From: Candidatus Omnitrophota bacterium
Lineage (GTDB): Bacteria; Omnitrophota; Gorgyraeia; Zapsychrales; Zapsychraceae
Assembly: GCA_020429915.1 (NCBI GenBank)
Contig: JAGQKV010000007.1
Location: 1 to 64,000, forward strand
Reading direction: 5' to 3'
Length of the DNA stretch: 64,000 nucleotides
In this document: piece after piece, positions 32,492-40,823 of the stretch
Layout of the letters: every line of letters starts with the position of its first letter
Position numbering within the stretch: position 1 is the first letter of the stretch
Notes under the pieces: model-generated
Database searches by the model: none
Told to the model about the DNA's origin: nothing
The model's input: the letters and a program-made list of their open reading frames with translations, nothing else
Position numbers and translations under genes: made by a program

Positions 32492-34951
32492 TTATTTTGT
32501 ATCTTTAACGTAGGCAGGGCCTTGTGAAATCACAATAAAGGCCCCGGCCTTCTTGACCGCAGCATGCAGGCCTTGAGTCTCGCGCAGGGTGTTCATCCAT
32601 TTTTTCTGCGTCTCGGCCAAGGCCTGGGCGGGGGATTCGCCGCGGAAGATCCCGCTGTAAATTTCCCGCACCATCTGCGGGGTGACCTGCGCGTCCGGGA
32701 TGCTCCACAGGGTCATGATCAGATTGCGCGCGCCGGCCTGCAGAAATCCGCGCCGCAGTCCGAACACGCCTTCGCCCGTCTGCGCGTCGCCCAATCCGGT
32801 GTCGCAGGCCGGGAGGACGACCAGCCAGGTCTCACGCAGATCCAGCAGACTGACTTCCTCGGCGGTAAGCAACCCGTCGTTACGGACCGGTTCACTCAAT
32901 CCCTGCTGCCATAGACGGATGGTTTTGTCCGCCTTGGCCATGGCCAATCCGCTGTCGCGCATCGGATTGAACGCGGTCTGTCCCGCCGGCAACGGCTGTG
33001 CCGCCGCCCGTTCATCTTTCAGTAACGGGACCGCCGATCCGGTGGTCGCGTGCCGCCAGTGCGGCTGACCGGCAAAAAATCCGTGGGTTGCGATATGCAG
33101 GATCGCCGGCGAATGCACCTGTTTCAGATTTTCCTCACTGGCCTTTTCCCGGGTAAAGAGTTCGACCCGGTAACCGTTGGCCGCAGCCAATTGGGCCACC
33201 GCTTGGGCCTCGGTATATGTGCCGGGCAGATCTTCAAAGACAGCGGATTCGCCGCCATCGTCGCTGAACAACGGTTGCGCGAAAATGGTAAGAGTTTTCG
33301 TCATGTCCAGCCGGTGGTGTTCGAGCAGATCGCGTCCGCTGGTCACGTAGGCGAAGGCATAATGTTCATTGAGGAATTCACCGCGCGGAGTCAGCAGGGT
33401 CACGAAGGATACGAAGTTGATACGGTGCGTGGGGCTGATGATAATCCGCTCGATACGCCACTTCAGCGACTTGTCGATGGGTAGCCACAATAACCGGTAG
33501 AGGCGTTGCAGGTTGTAACGCAGGTCGGTGTCGCGGGTGTCCTTGTGGCGGACCATCTGTTGGTAACGGCGGATGTGCGCGTCGATGCGGTCGGCCGGGC
33601 CCAGTTGGACCCAATGCAAGCCGTCGTCGAGGGTAAAGATGACTGCGCCGTAATGATCTTCGAAACGGCCCTCGCCGAGCGCCATCGGGTAACGGATAAA
33701 TTCAATCAGGGCGGTGCTTTCATCAAGGGCGTGCTGGATATCGGAGGGTTCAACCTTCAAGAAACGGCGCGCGCCACGGGTGCCGGCGCCGGAATATCCG
33801 AGCTGTTGCTCGGTGCGACGGATATCCTCTTGCAGCCCGAGAAGAATCAGACGCCGCCGCTGCCGGGCATCCTCGTCGATGATGCCGTCTTCGGACATTT
33901 CCAACTGCATCAGCCGCTGTTTGGTCAGCGCGCGTTTGTGCAGAAGACGCTGATGTTCCGGATCACTCCCGGAGGCGGCCAGGCGGATGTCTTCGATGAG
34001 GGATTCCAGAACCAGCCCTTTATGCAGAAGCACCGAGCGGGCCAGCGTCATGGTGTCGCCGACGTTGGCCGACAACGTGTACGGTTCGTAAGCGGTTATG
34101 TGGGCCAGCCGTTGTTGTTCGGAAGAGAAGGAAAGGATGTGGCTCAATAGCCGGCGTTCGCGTTCGAGAGCAGCCTTGGCCATGTCGATGGCCTCATTGA
34201 TTTCATTGGCTTCGTGATAAAGCAGACCGAGCTGGCGCATACAATAGGCGATAGTCCGGTGATCCTCAGGACGCGATGTTTCCCAAATGCCGAGCGCTTC
34301 ACGGTAGGCGTTGATGGCCCCGGCCAGGTCGCCTTCGCGGTAGGCCAGATCGCCCAGCATCTGCAGGGTGAAGGCCGCCGCCGGCAACGGTCCGGTCCGG
34401 CCGGCACGCTGGCGTTCGAGCAGTTCCCGGGTCAAGGCGCGGGCATTGGCGGTATCCCCGGCGGCATAGTCTAACCGCGCGCGTTCCTGCAGCAACGGTA
34501 AGAGTTGCGGGTGATCGTCGCCGAGGGCTTCCTTTTGACGTTCGTAAATGTGGCGCGCGACGCGGATTTCTTCGGCAAGATCACGGCTGTCGACGGGGAG
34601 GGGCCCCATGCCGGGAATCGTGCGGCTGTCGCGAGCGTAAAGTTCGGCAAGGTGCCCGATGAGTTCCCTGACCAGCGGGTGATCAACACCGAGGTGCGCG
34701 TAGTAAACGGTGAGGGCGCTTTCGTAGTGCGGCAGGGCGGCGCTGATTTCGCCTTTTTCTTCGTACAGCCGGCCCAATTCGTGGAACAGATCCGCAACCT
34801 GGAGCTGGTCCGGTCCAAGCCGGGTGAGCTGTGCATTGAGTATGTTTCTGGTGATATGAATGTCATCGGCCAGCTCCGCCGGATCGGTGACTGCCGCCGC
34901 CGGGGCCGCGATAAGCAAAAAGGACACAACCGCGATTAGTCTTCGGTCCAT
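32492..34951 (-). CDS. Secreted TPR-CHAT protease
   Basis: The product is about 819 residues from the ATG at 34951, which begins a signal peptide (MDRRLIAVVSFLLIAAPAAA). Residues of about 30-290 hold several kinesin-light-chain-type tetratricopeptide repeats. Residues of about 430-810 form a CHAT caspase-like domain with the catalytic dyad His623 ('LHIATHGFF') and Cys716 ('VVLPACDTGLG'), followed by 'GLRRGFLQAGARNLIMTLW'. CHAT proteins are cysteine peptidases or scaffolds related to separase. A signal peptide would put this one in the periplasm. The start overlaps the stop of the upstream hydrolase-like gene by 16 bases, so the two are translationally coupled. The sigma gene follows after 80 bases. 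Confidence 0.9.
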   Translation of the reverse strand: MDRRLIAVVSFLLIAAPAAAVTDPAELADDIHITRNILNAQLTRLGPDQLQVADLFHELGRLYEEKGEISAALPHYESALTVYYAHLGVDHPLVRELIGHLAELYARDSRTIPGMGPLPVDSRDLAEEIRVARHIYERQKEALGDDHPQLLPLLQERARLDYAAGDTANARALTRELLERQRAGRTGPLPAAAFTLQMLGDLAYREGDLAGAINAYREALGIWETSRPEDHRTIAYCMRQLGLLYHEANEINEAIDMAKAALERERRLLSHILSFSSEQQRLAHITAYEPYTLSANVGDTMTLARSVLLHKGLVLESLIEDIRLAASGSDPEHQRLLHKRALTKQRLMQLEMSEDGIIDEDARQRRRLILLGLQEDIRRTEQQLGYSGAGTRGARRFLKVEPSDIQHALDESTALIEFIRYPMALGEGRFEDHYGAVIFTLDDGLHWVQLGPADRIDAHIRRYQQMVRHKDTRDTDLRYNLQRLYRLLWLPIDKSLKWRIERIIISPTHRINFVSFVTLLTPRGEFLNEHYAFAYVTSGRDLLEHHRLDMTKTLTIFAQPLFSDDGGESAVFEDLPGTYTEAQAVAQLAAANGYRVELFTREKASEENLKQVHSPAILHIATHGFFAGQPHWRHATTGSAVPLLKDERAAAQPLPAGQTAFNPMRDSGLAMAKADKTIRLWQQGLSEPVRNDGLLTAEEVSLLDLRETWLVVLPACDTGLGDAQTGEGVFGLRRGFLQAGARNLIMTLWSIPDAQVTPQMVREIYSGIFRGESPAQALAETQKKWMNTLRETQGLHAAVKKAGAFIVISQGPAYVKDTK

Positions 34952-36195
34952 AGCGCTTGATAAGCATAATATACGTGGCGCAACTGACGGAGAAAGAGGC
35001 TCTGGTCGCCGCCGCCTTGGGCGGCAATTCCCTGCCACTCCGCGTGCCAGCCGTGTTTGCCGAGGTTATGTTCAAGCGGACGGTAGTCCCGCCACCATGC
35101 GTCGAGCCATTCGAACGCGACCCCGCCGATGGCATTGCCGGGAAGTCCGCCGTCCGCCGTGTGCCGCGCGATGTCCCGCCAGCCGGCAACATGCACACGG
35201 TACTGGTAAATTTCGTCGAAACGGCCGTCGACAAAGCGCATGGCGGGTGGACCGTAGGAGGTGATCAGCACGGGTTTGTCGTAGACCTGCGCGGCCTCCT
35301 GCCACAGGGACCCGAAGCCGGGTTGATAGCGCGTCGTGTTGATCCCCAGAATATCGATATCGGGCGCGTAACGCGCATAGACGGGGAGCAGGTCGGTATC
35401 GCCGTTGACCAGGGCCACGGGGTGATCGGTATCGAGCTCATGAATGCGGCGCACCACCGTGTTGACGAATTCGGCAAACGCCTTGGGCTGCTGGGCGGCA
35501 TTCGTCTTCGCCGTGGCCGCGTCGTTATTGGCATTGCCCAGTGTCCACATCAACAGGTAAGGTTCGTCCTTGAATTCGCGCACCATCGCTTCGACACTCT
35601 TGAGCATATTTTCGCGCTGTACGGGATCGGTATAGTCGGTGCCGTCCCGCCACGCGGCAGCCGAGCCGACGGTGTAGGCACCGAGGAAATCACCCATGAT
35701 GACCCGGATGCCGTAGTCGGCATGGAGCCGGCGGAGTAATTCCTTATTGGGCGGATGATTGAGGTCGAGGTTGTTGGGATGCAGGGCGATGATCTCGGGA
35801 TCCCCGGACGGATGATGGAAGATGCGGATGGTGTTGGCGCCCATTTCCTTTAACAATTGAAAGTCACCGACCGCCGGTTCATCGTCATCCCGGATATCGT
35901 TGCGGTTTTTATCGACCCAGCTCTGGAATGCGGCGTCGATGCGGCCGTCGCCGTCGTCGTCGATGATCATCCAGTCGCGCAGGGTGTTGTTGTGAGGGCT
36001 TTCGCCGATCTTGAAGGGCGTGTAATTCACCCCTTTGACGACATACGGTTTTCCGTCGACCAAGAGCTGCCAGCCGGTGGAAGTTCTTTCCACGGACACC
36101 TGCGCGGCCAGGGCGGTCTTAGCGCCGTAAGGCAAGGCGCAAACAGCGGCCACAGTGGCGGCCGTCAACAGGCGAAGCCGGTATTTCAACGCCAT
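34936..36195 (-). CDS. Secreted glycoside-hydrolase-like pseudoenzyme
   Basis: The product is about 419 residues from the ATG at 36195, which follows AAAGGA. It has a signal peptide (MALKYRLRLLTAATVAAVCA..., cleavage near 'KTALA'). It is a paralogue of the barrel domain of 28026-30014: 'YVVKGVNYTP', the calcium-type loops 'DDDGDGRID' and 'DKNRNDIRDDDE', 'VGDFQLLKEMGANTIRI', 'GDFLGAYTVGS' and 'IGGVAFEWLDAWW' all align. The acid/base position is Ala222 ('LGNANN' for 'LGNENN') and the nucleophile position is Ser313 ('LITSYG' for 'LITEYG'). It therefore cannot hydrolyse glycosides by the usual retaining mechanism and more likely binds carbohydrate. It is the first gene of the CHAT/sigma operon. 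Confidence 0.88.
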   Translation of the reverse strand: MALKYRLRLLTAATVAAVCALPYGAKTALAAQVSVERTSTGWQLLVDGKPYVVKGVNYTPFKIGESPHNNTLRDWMIIDDDGDGRIDAAFQSWVDKNRNDIRDDDEPAVGDFQLLKEMGANTIRIFHHPSGDPEIIALHPNNLDLNHPPNKELLRRLHADYGIRVIMGDFLGAYTVGSAAAWRDGTDYTDPVQRENMLKSVEAMVREFKDEPYLLMWTLGNANNDAATAKTNAAQQPKAFAEFVNTVVRRIHELDTDHPVALVNGDTDLLPVYARYAPDIDILGINTTRYQPGFGSLWQEAAQVYDKPVLITSYGPPAMRFVDGRFDEIYQYRVHVAGWRDIARHTADGGLPGNAIGGVAFEWLDAWWRDYRPLEHNLGKHGWHAEWQGIAAQGGGDQSLFLRQLRHVYYAYQALWTED

Positions 36196-36322
36196 ACGAT
36201 TCCTTTCGGATATCAATTGGGGGAGGTGTTTTCAAAAGATTCCCGGATCTGAGTTGAGTATATCAAAAAACCGTCCGGATATGTTATTTAAGGCAATAAA
36301 CCTGGCGACTCACCTTTTGGCC

Positions 36323-36351
36323 TTGACAAAACCACCGCTATGCCCCATACT
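36323..36351 (+). promoter_or_regulatory. Sigma-70-type promoter before a short terminated transcript
   Basis: TTGACA (36323-36328), 17 bases, CATACT (36346-36351, 4 of 6). The predicted start is near 36358, about 60 bases before the end of the terminator and about 300 before the helicase ATG. Confidence 0.55.
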
Positions 36352-36383
36352 CTCTTCAACGCAAGTGGCATAAATATTTCTTG

Positions 36384-36419
36384 AACCGCAGGACAGAAGT
36401 ATTGGACCTGCGGTTTTTT
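36384..36419 (+). terminator. Intrinsic terminator in the helicase leader
   Basis: AACCGCAGG (36384-36392) pairs with CCTGCGGTT (36407-36415), with a 14-base loop and a run of six T (36414-36419). No plus-strand gene ends nearby, so it acts on the short transcript from 36358 or as a leader attenuator. Confidence 0.8.
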
Positions 36420-36658
36420 AATGACCGGTCCTCAAACCAGGAAAGGCATCGCGGCCGGCCAAACGTACAGAAAAAGGTCCTAACACAGGTCATGAAACAG
36501 CGGATCCCGCACGCGGCGATCCGGCGTAAGTATACGACGACGAGTCCAACCACTCTTTCCTACCGGTCAGTTTTTGGTCATCCCTCTTTCACGCCCTGAT
36601 TTATTCCTGATTCTTAGCGCGATTTCCATTTAAGACTTATCTATTTCAAGGAGGAAGA

Positions 36659-37993
36659 ATGAACCAAATTACCGAGACTTTTTGCCAATTGGGGATCTCC
36701 CCGGATATGTTGGCAGTCCTGCAAAAGTTGAATTTCCATACGCCTACGCCCATTCAGCATCAGGCCATCCCGGTGGCCCTGGAGGGAAAGGACATCATGG
36801 GCATCGCCCAGACCGGAACAGGGAAAACCATGGCCTTCGGCATCCCGGCCGTGCAACGGCTGGCCTGCGGAGGCGGACAGGCCCTGGTCTTGGTCCCGAC
36901 CCGCGAATTGGCCACGCAGGTGCACGACGCATTGGCGCCCTTGCTCAAACCTTTTCGCATGAAGAGCGCCGTGATCATCGGCGGGGTGAAGATCGGCGGT
37001 CAAATCAAGGATCTCAAGGCGCGGCCGGACATCATTATTGCCACGCCCGGACGGTTGAACGATCATTTGCAGCAAAAGACCGTGTCGCTCGAAAAGGTGC
37101 GTCTGGTTATACTCGACGAAGCCGACCGTATGTTCGACATGGGATTCGAACCGCAAGTTCGCAGTATTCTCAAGTACGTCACGAAAAAAGAGCAGACCAT
37201 GCTGTTTTCGGCAACCATGCCACCGGCGATCCTGAAGCTTGCTTTCGCGCACATGAAATTACCGATCACCATCGAGATCGCTCCGACGGGCACAACAACC
37301 AAGGACGTATCCCAGGAACTGTTTGTGGTCAAGGATACGTCTAAGACCGATTTGCTGCATCTTTTGCTGCGTCAATACCGCGGGACGGTGCTGATCTTTA
37401 CGCGCACCAAGTCGCGCGCCTCGAGTGTCACCCGCAAGATACGACGGATCGGGATCACCGCCGCGGAAATTCATTCGAACCGTTCGATGAGCCAGCGCAA
37501 GGCGGCGCTGGAAGGATTTAAGCGCGGTCAATACCGTGTGCTGGTGGCCACGGACATCGCCGCGCGCGGCATCGATGTCAGTATGATCGAACTGGTGGTC
37601 AATTTCGATTTGCCGGATGACGCGGAAAATTATGTGCATCGCATCGGCCGCACCGGGCGTGCCGGAAAAGAAGGTCATGCCATCACGCTGGCGACACCGA
37701 CCCAAACCAAGGATATCCGGAAGATCGAAAGCCTGATCAATATGACTCTGCCGCGTTCACGCCATCCCGAGATCGAGGAAGCTACGGAATCCGAACCGGC
37801 GGAAGCGCCGCGTCCGGTGCGGGCACCGGCCCGTAAGGCCAAAAAGACCCGTAAAGCCGATAAAACCGGGAAGGCGAAACGTAAACCGGCCAAGGACGCG
37901 CCTCAAAACGATGGCCCGTTGACTCCGGATGTGGCGTTCGCCCGCTTTCGCGGTCCGCGCAAACGCCGCCGATCCGGCCGTAACAAACCGTAG
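36659..37993 (+). CDS. DEAD-box RNA helicase (RhlE type)
   Basis: The product is 444 residues with AAGGAGGAAG before the ATG. All helicase motifs are present: the Q motif 'FHTPTPIQHQAIP', 'AQTGTGKT', 'PTRELA', 'TPGR', 'DEAD', 'SAT', 'LIFTRTKS', 'ATDIAARGID' and 'HRIGRTGRAG'. The C-terminal 70 residues are basic and Lys/Arg/Pro-rich ('KAKKTRKADKTGKAK'), as in RhlE-type proteins that use such tails to grip RNA. It unwinds short RNA duplexes in ribosome assembly or mRNA decay. The roughly 300-base leader containing a terminator suggests regulated expression. Confidence 0.93.
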   Translation: MNQITETFCQLGISPDMLAVLQKLNFHTPTPIQHQAIPVALEGKDIMGIAQTGTGKTMAFGIPAVQRLACGGGQALVLVPTRELATQVHDALAPLLKPFRMKSAVIIGGVKIGGQIKDLKARPDIIIATPGRLNDHLQQKTVSLEKVRLVILDEADRMFDMGFEPQVRSILKYVTKKEQTMLFSATMPPAILKLAFAHMKLPITIEIAPTGTTTKDVSQELFVVKDTSKTDLLHLLLRQYRGTVLIFTRTKSRASSVTRKIRRIGITAAEIHSNRSMSQRKAALEGFKRGQYRVLVATDIAARGIDVSMIELVVNFDLPDDAENYVHRIGRTGRAGKEGHAITLATPTQTKDIRKIESLINMTLPRSRHPEIEEATESEPAEAPRPVRAPARKAKKTRKADKTGKAKRKPAKDAPQNDGPLTPDVAFARFRGPRKRRRSGRNKP

Positions 37994-38031
37994 GACGGTC
38001 CGGCGGTCACGTCAGTCCGCTCCGTAAAATA

Positions 38032-38071
38032 AAAATCTCCCGAACAGGATCTTGGCTGTGCGGGAGATTTT
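38032..38071. terminator. Bidirectional intrinsic terminator
   Basis: AAAATCTCCCG (38032-38042) pairs with CGGGAGATTTT (38061-38071), with an A-rich left flank and a T-run to the right. It serves the helicase gene on plus and the adenylate kinase fusion on minus. Confidence 0.88.
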
Positions 38072-38097
38072 TTTTGCCCCATGGCTGCCGGTGTCGG

Positions 38098-39498
38098 TCA
38101 GCGGGAGGCGGACAGTGATTGCACGGCGGCAGCCGTCTCGCGGACAACGGTGTCCACAGTCTGTTCGCCGTTGATTTCGATGAGCAGGCCCGCGTCCTGA
38201 TAGAAGTTGATGATCGGCGCGGTCTGCTGATGGAAGGTTGACAGCCGGGAATGGATCGTCACCGGATTGTCGTCGTCGCGCTGGTACAATTCCCCCCCAC
38301 AGGCGTCGCAGATGCCGTCGTGCCGCGGGGGTTTGAATTCGGCGTGATACGGCGTTTGACAGGAACGGCACACCCGGCGGCCGCCCAGACGTGTCAGGAT
38401 CGCGTTATCGGAGACCTTGATGTAAAGCACCGCGTGGAGCCGTCTCCCGATATGGTCCAGGATTTCTTCCAGCGCCCTGGCCTGCGGCAGAGTGCGCGGA
38501 AAACCGTCGAGGATAAAACCGCGGTCGGACGGTTCGCGGGCCAGCCGTTCTTCGACCATGGCCTCGGTCACTTCGTCCGGGACCAGGGCTCCGCGGTCCA
38601 TATAGGTCTTGGCCAGTTGACCCAATTCGGTTTTGTTGTTGAGGTTCTCCCGGAACAGATCACCGGTGGCGATGTGCGTTAATCCGAAACGGTCGCGCAG
38701 CTGTTCGGCCTGGGTGCCCTTGCCGGATCCCGGTGCGCCGACCAGGATCAGATTGATTCCGGTAACGGTGTCGCCCGGCCGCGCGTCGTCGCGTTCGCTT
38801 GCGCCGGCCACCGTGACATTGTCCGCGGTGAACGGACGGCCGTCGTTGCGTTGTACGGTCTCCACCGCTTCAATCAACAGGGCCAGCACCAACTCCACGG
38901 GGCCGTCCGCGTCGACAACGAGCAGGCGACGGGATGTCCGGTAGTGATCGAGTACCGGTTGGACGGCACGCCGAAACGCGCGCTGGCGGACACGCAGCAT
39001 TTGCGGAATGTCGTCCGGCCGTTTGGTCAGCTGTCCGCCGCAGGCGTCGCAGATGCCTTCATGGCGCGGTGGTTTGAATTCGGGGTGGTAAGGCAAATGA
39101 CAGCGCGGGCACGTGATGCGTTTGAGGATGCGTTGGCCCAGGTGTTCCTCTTTGACATCCAGATAGATCACCGCGTCCAGGGTGCGGTGTGATTCGGTCA
39201 GGGCCTTATCGAGAAATTCCGCCTGCGACGCCGTGCGCGGGAACCCGTCGAACAGGACGCCGCGGCCCTTATCCATATGCCACAACCGTTCCGCGACCAG
39301 TGCGTCGACAACCTCGTCCGGAACAAATTCGCCCTGCTGCACATATCGCTGCGCGAGAAAGCCGATGGCAGTATGATTTTCACTGTGTTCATGAAAGAGT
39401 TCGCCGGTATCGAGATGCAGCAGATCAAAGCGCTTGATCAGGCGCTGCGCGTGGGTGCCTTTGCCCGCGCCCGTGGGGCCAAGGAGGGCGATATTCAT
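38098..39498 (-). CDS. Fused tandem adenylate kinase (two complete domains)
   Basis: The product is about 466 residues from the ATG at 39498, which follows GAAAGG. Domain 1 (1-215) has the P-loop 'GPTGAGKGTHAQ', 'DGFPRTASQAEFL' and a four-cysteine zinc LID (CPRC...CDAC). Domain 2 (about 245-466) has 'GAPGSGKGTQAE', 'TGDLFREN', 'DGFPRTLPQA' and a second zinc LID (CRSC...CDAC). Adenylate kinase converts ATP plus AMP to two ADP. In domain 1 the usual TGD(M/L)xR reads TGELFH, so the AMP-contacting Arg36 of E. coli numbering is His36. Domain 2 keeps Arg. Domain 1 may therefore be altered in specificity or activity. No other adk was seen. Confidence 0.92.
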   Translation of the reverse strand: MNIALLGPTGAGKGTHAQRLIKRFDLLHLDTGELFHEHSENHTAIGFLAQRYVQQGEFVPDEVVDALVAERLWHMDKGRGVLFDGFPRTASQAEFLDKALTESHRTLDAVIYLDVKEEHLGQRILKRITCPRCHLPYHPEFKPPRHEGICDACGGQLTKRPDDIPQMLRVRQRAFRRAVQPVLDHYRTSRRLLVVDADGPVELVLALLIEAVETVQRNDGRPFTADNVTVAGASERDDARPGDTVTGINLILVGAPGSGKGTQAEQLRDRFGLTHIATGDLFRENLNNKTELGQLAKTYMDRGALVPDEVTEAMVEERLAREPSDRGFILDGFPRTLPQARALEEILDHIGRRLHAVLYIKVSDNAILTRLGGRRVCRSCQTPYHAEFKPPRHDGICDACGGELYQRDDDNPVTIHSRLSTFHQQTAPIINFYQDAGLLIEINGEQTVDTVVRETAAAVQSLSASR

Positions 39499-39733
39499 TG
39501 TGTAAGCCTTTCGGTTCGGGTTGCCGTGATGAGCCGGAATTCCGGAGGGGTGCTGTCGGTGCCGAGACAATCATTGTAACACCGAAAGGAGGTGATTTCA
39601 GCTAAAGATTGTCCCGGCCCGATCGGAAAGTTTGTGTCGGCATGAATAAAGATTCTGCTACAATGTTGCGTGACCGTGACCCGGTTATGCCGGAGTTTGA
39701 CCGGTCTAATTATTAAAGGAAAGGACGGTAAAA

Positions 39734-40354
39734 ATGAAGAAACTTTTTGTGATGATAACCGCATGTCTGATATGGGCAGGGTCAGCTGCGGCCCAGGATA
39801 TGCCGGGTCTGCAGGTCGGCGACCTCGCGCCGGATTTCACGGCGAATGATTTTCGCGGTGAGAAGTTTACCTTGTCTGACCATTATGACGAAGGTCCGGT
39901 CATCCTGGTCTTTTATCGCGGCGGCTGGTGCCCGTATTGCAACAAGCATCTTCAGTCCCTGCAGGCACGGATGGAAGACTTTGAAAAGTTCGGTGCCCGT
40001 CTGGTCGCCGTCAGCGTGGACACGGTCGAAAAGGCCGCCGAACCGGTGAAGGGACATAACCTGACCTTTGATGTGATCAGCAATCCCGAAGGCGATATCA
40101 TTAAGGCCTACGGCCTGTCGTTCAAGGTCCCGGTGGAGATCCGGGAAAAGTACAAGGAATACGGGATCGATCTGAAGGCGGCCAGCGGCCGCGATGACGG
40201 GTTGATCGCCGTCCCCGCCACCTATATAATAGAGGAAGGCAAGATCATCTTTGCCTATGCCGATGAAGATTACACCAAACGGGCCACACCGGAGCAAATC
40301 CTCGCGGCCCTCGAAGAGCGGCAGGCCGGACAACAGCCGATGCTGTTGCAGTAG
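39734..40354 (+). CDS. Exported AhpC/TSA-family peroxiredoxin-like protein
   Basis: The product is 206 residues with a Sec signal peptide (MKKLFVMITACLIWAGSAAAQ). The thioredoxin-like fold has 'VGDLAPDFTANDFRGE' and the active-site motif 'YRGGWCPYCNKHLQSL', where CPYC combines a peroxidatic Cys with a second Cys three residues on. 'AVPATYIIEEG' carries the cis-Pro. It probably reduces peroxides or disulfides in the periplasm. AAAGGAAAGGACGG precedes the start. The following membrane protein gene begins 15 bases downstream. Confidence 0.88.
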   Translation: MKKLFVMITACLIWAGSAAAQDMPGLQVGDLAPDFTANDFRGEKFTLSDHYDEGPVILVFYRGGWCPYCNKHLQSLQARMEDFEKFGARLVAVSVDTVEKAAEPVKGHNLTFDVISNPEGDIIKAYGLSFKVPVEIREKYKEYGIDLKAASGRDDGLIAVPATYIIEEGKIIFAYADEDYTKRATPEQILAALEERQAGQQPMLLQ

Positions 40355-40369
40355 CCCGCGGAGACGGTT

Positions 40370-40816
40370 ATGTCACGCCGGAAAATGATAACCATCCTGA
40401 TCATATTCGTCGTTGTCTGTGGATTATGGGCCGTGTGGTGGCTTTTTACGGCCCCCTCGAACCCGGCGTTTCAATTGCGGCATGTAAAAGATATGATCCG
40501 GAGGATGGGGACCGTCGATGAATTGAACGGGGAAGTCCGCACGATCATCAAAAAGTACGCGAACGAAATCGATTATCAGCATTATATCAACGAAACCGAA
40601 CCGTTGTGCAAAAAGCTCTGCGTCCTGGGAAAGACGGTCGTGTACTACAAGGAGCACGAAGGTTATCCCGCCAACGTTCAGGTGTACTATCCCAGCCGGC
40701 GGGCCTCGGAGCGCATCTATGTGATGGACCCGGACTGGACAGGCGAGATGCCCGATCATTGTGACGCACGCGAGCTGGTGCCTGTCGAAGGAAATATATA
40801 TTTTTGTCCGGTATAA
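40370..40816 (+). CDS. Small membrane-anchored protein of unknown function
   Basis: The product is 148 residues. One N-terminal membrane helix ('MITILIIFVVVCGLWAVWWLF') is followed by a soluble domain with a Cys pair 'CKKLC', a lone Cys in 'DHCDARE' and a final 'YFCPV'. No family recognised. It follows the peroxiredoxin gene closely, and its cysteines could make it a redox partner; that is speculation. Confidence 0.7.
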   Translation: MSRRKMITILIIFVVVCGLWAVWWLFTAPSNPAFQLRHVKDMIRRMGTVDELNGEVRTIIKKYANEIDYQHYINETEPLCKKLCVLGKTVVYYKEHEGYPANVQVYYPSRRASERIYVMDPDWTGEMPDHCDARELVPVEGNIYFCPV

Positions 40817-40823
40817 GCTGACC

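Larger units (their letters stand above)
36196..36658 (+). other. 463-base divergent intergenic region and helicase leader
   Basis: It separates the minus-strand hydrolase-like gene from the plus-strand helicase gene. It contains the promoter at 36323 and the terminator at 36384. I see no further gene in 36420-36640. Confidence 0.6.
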
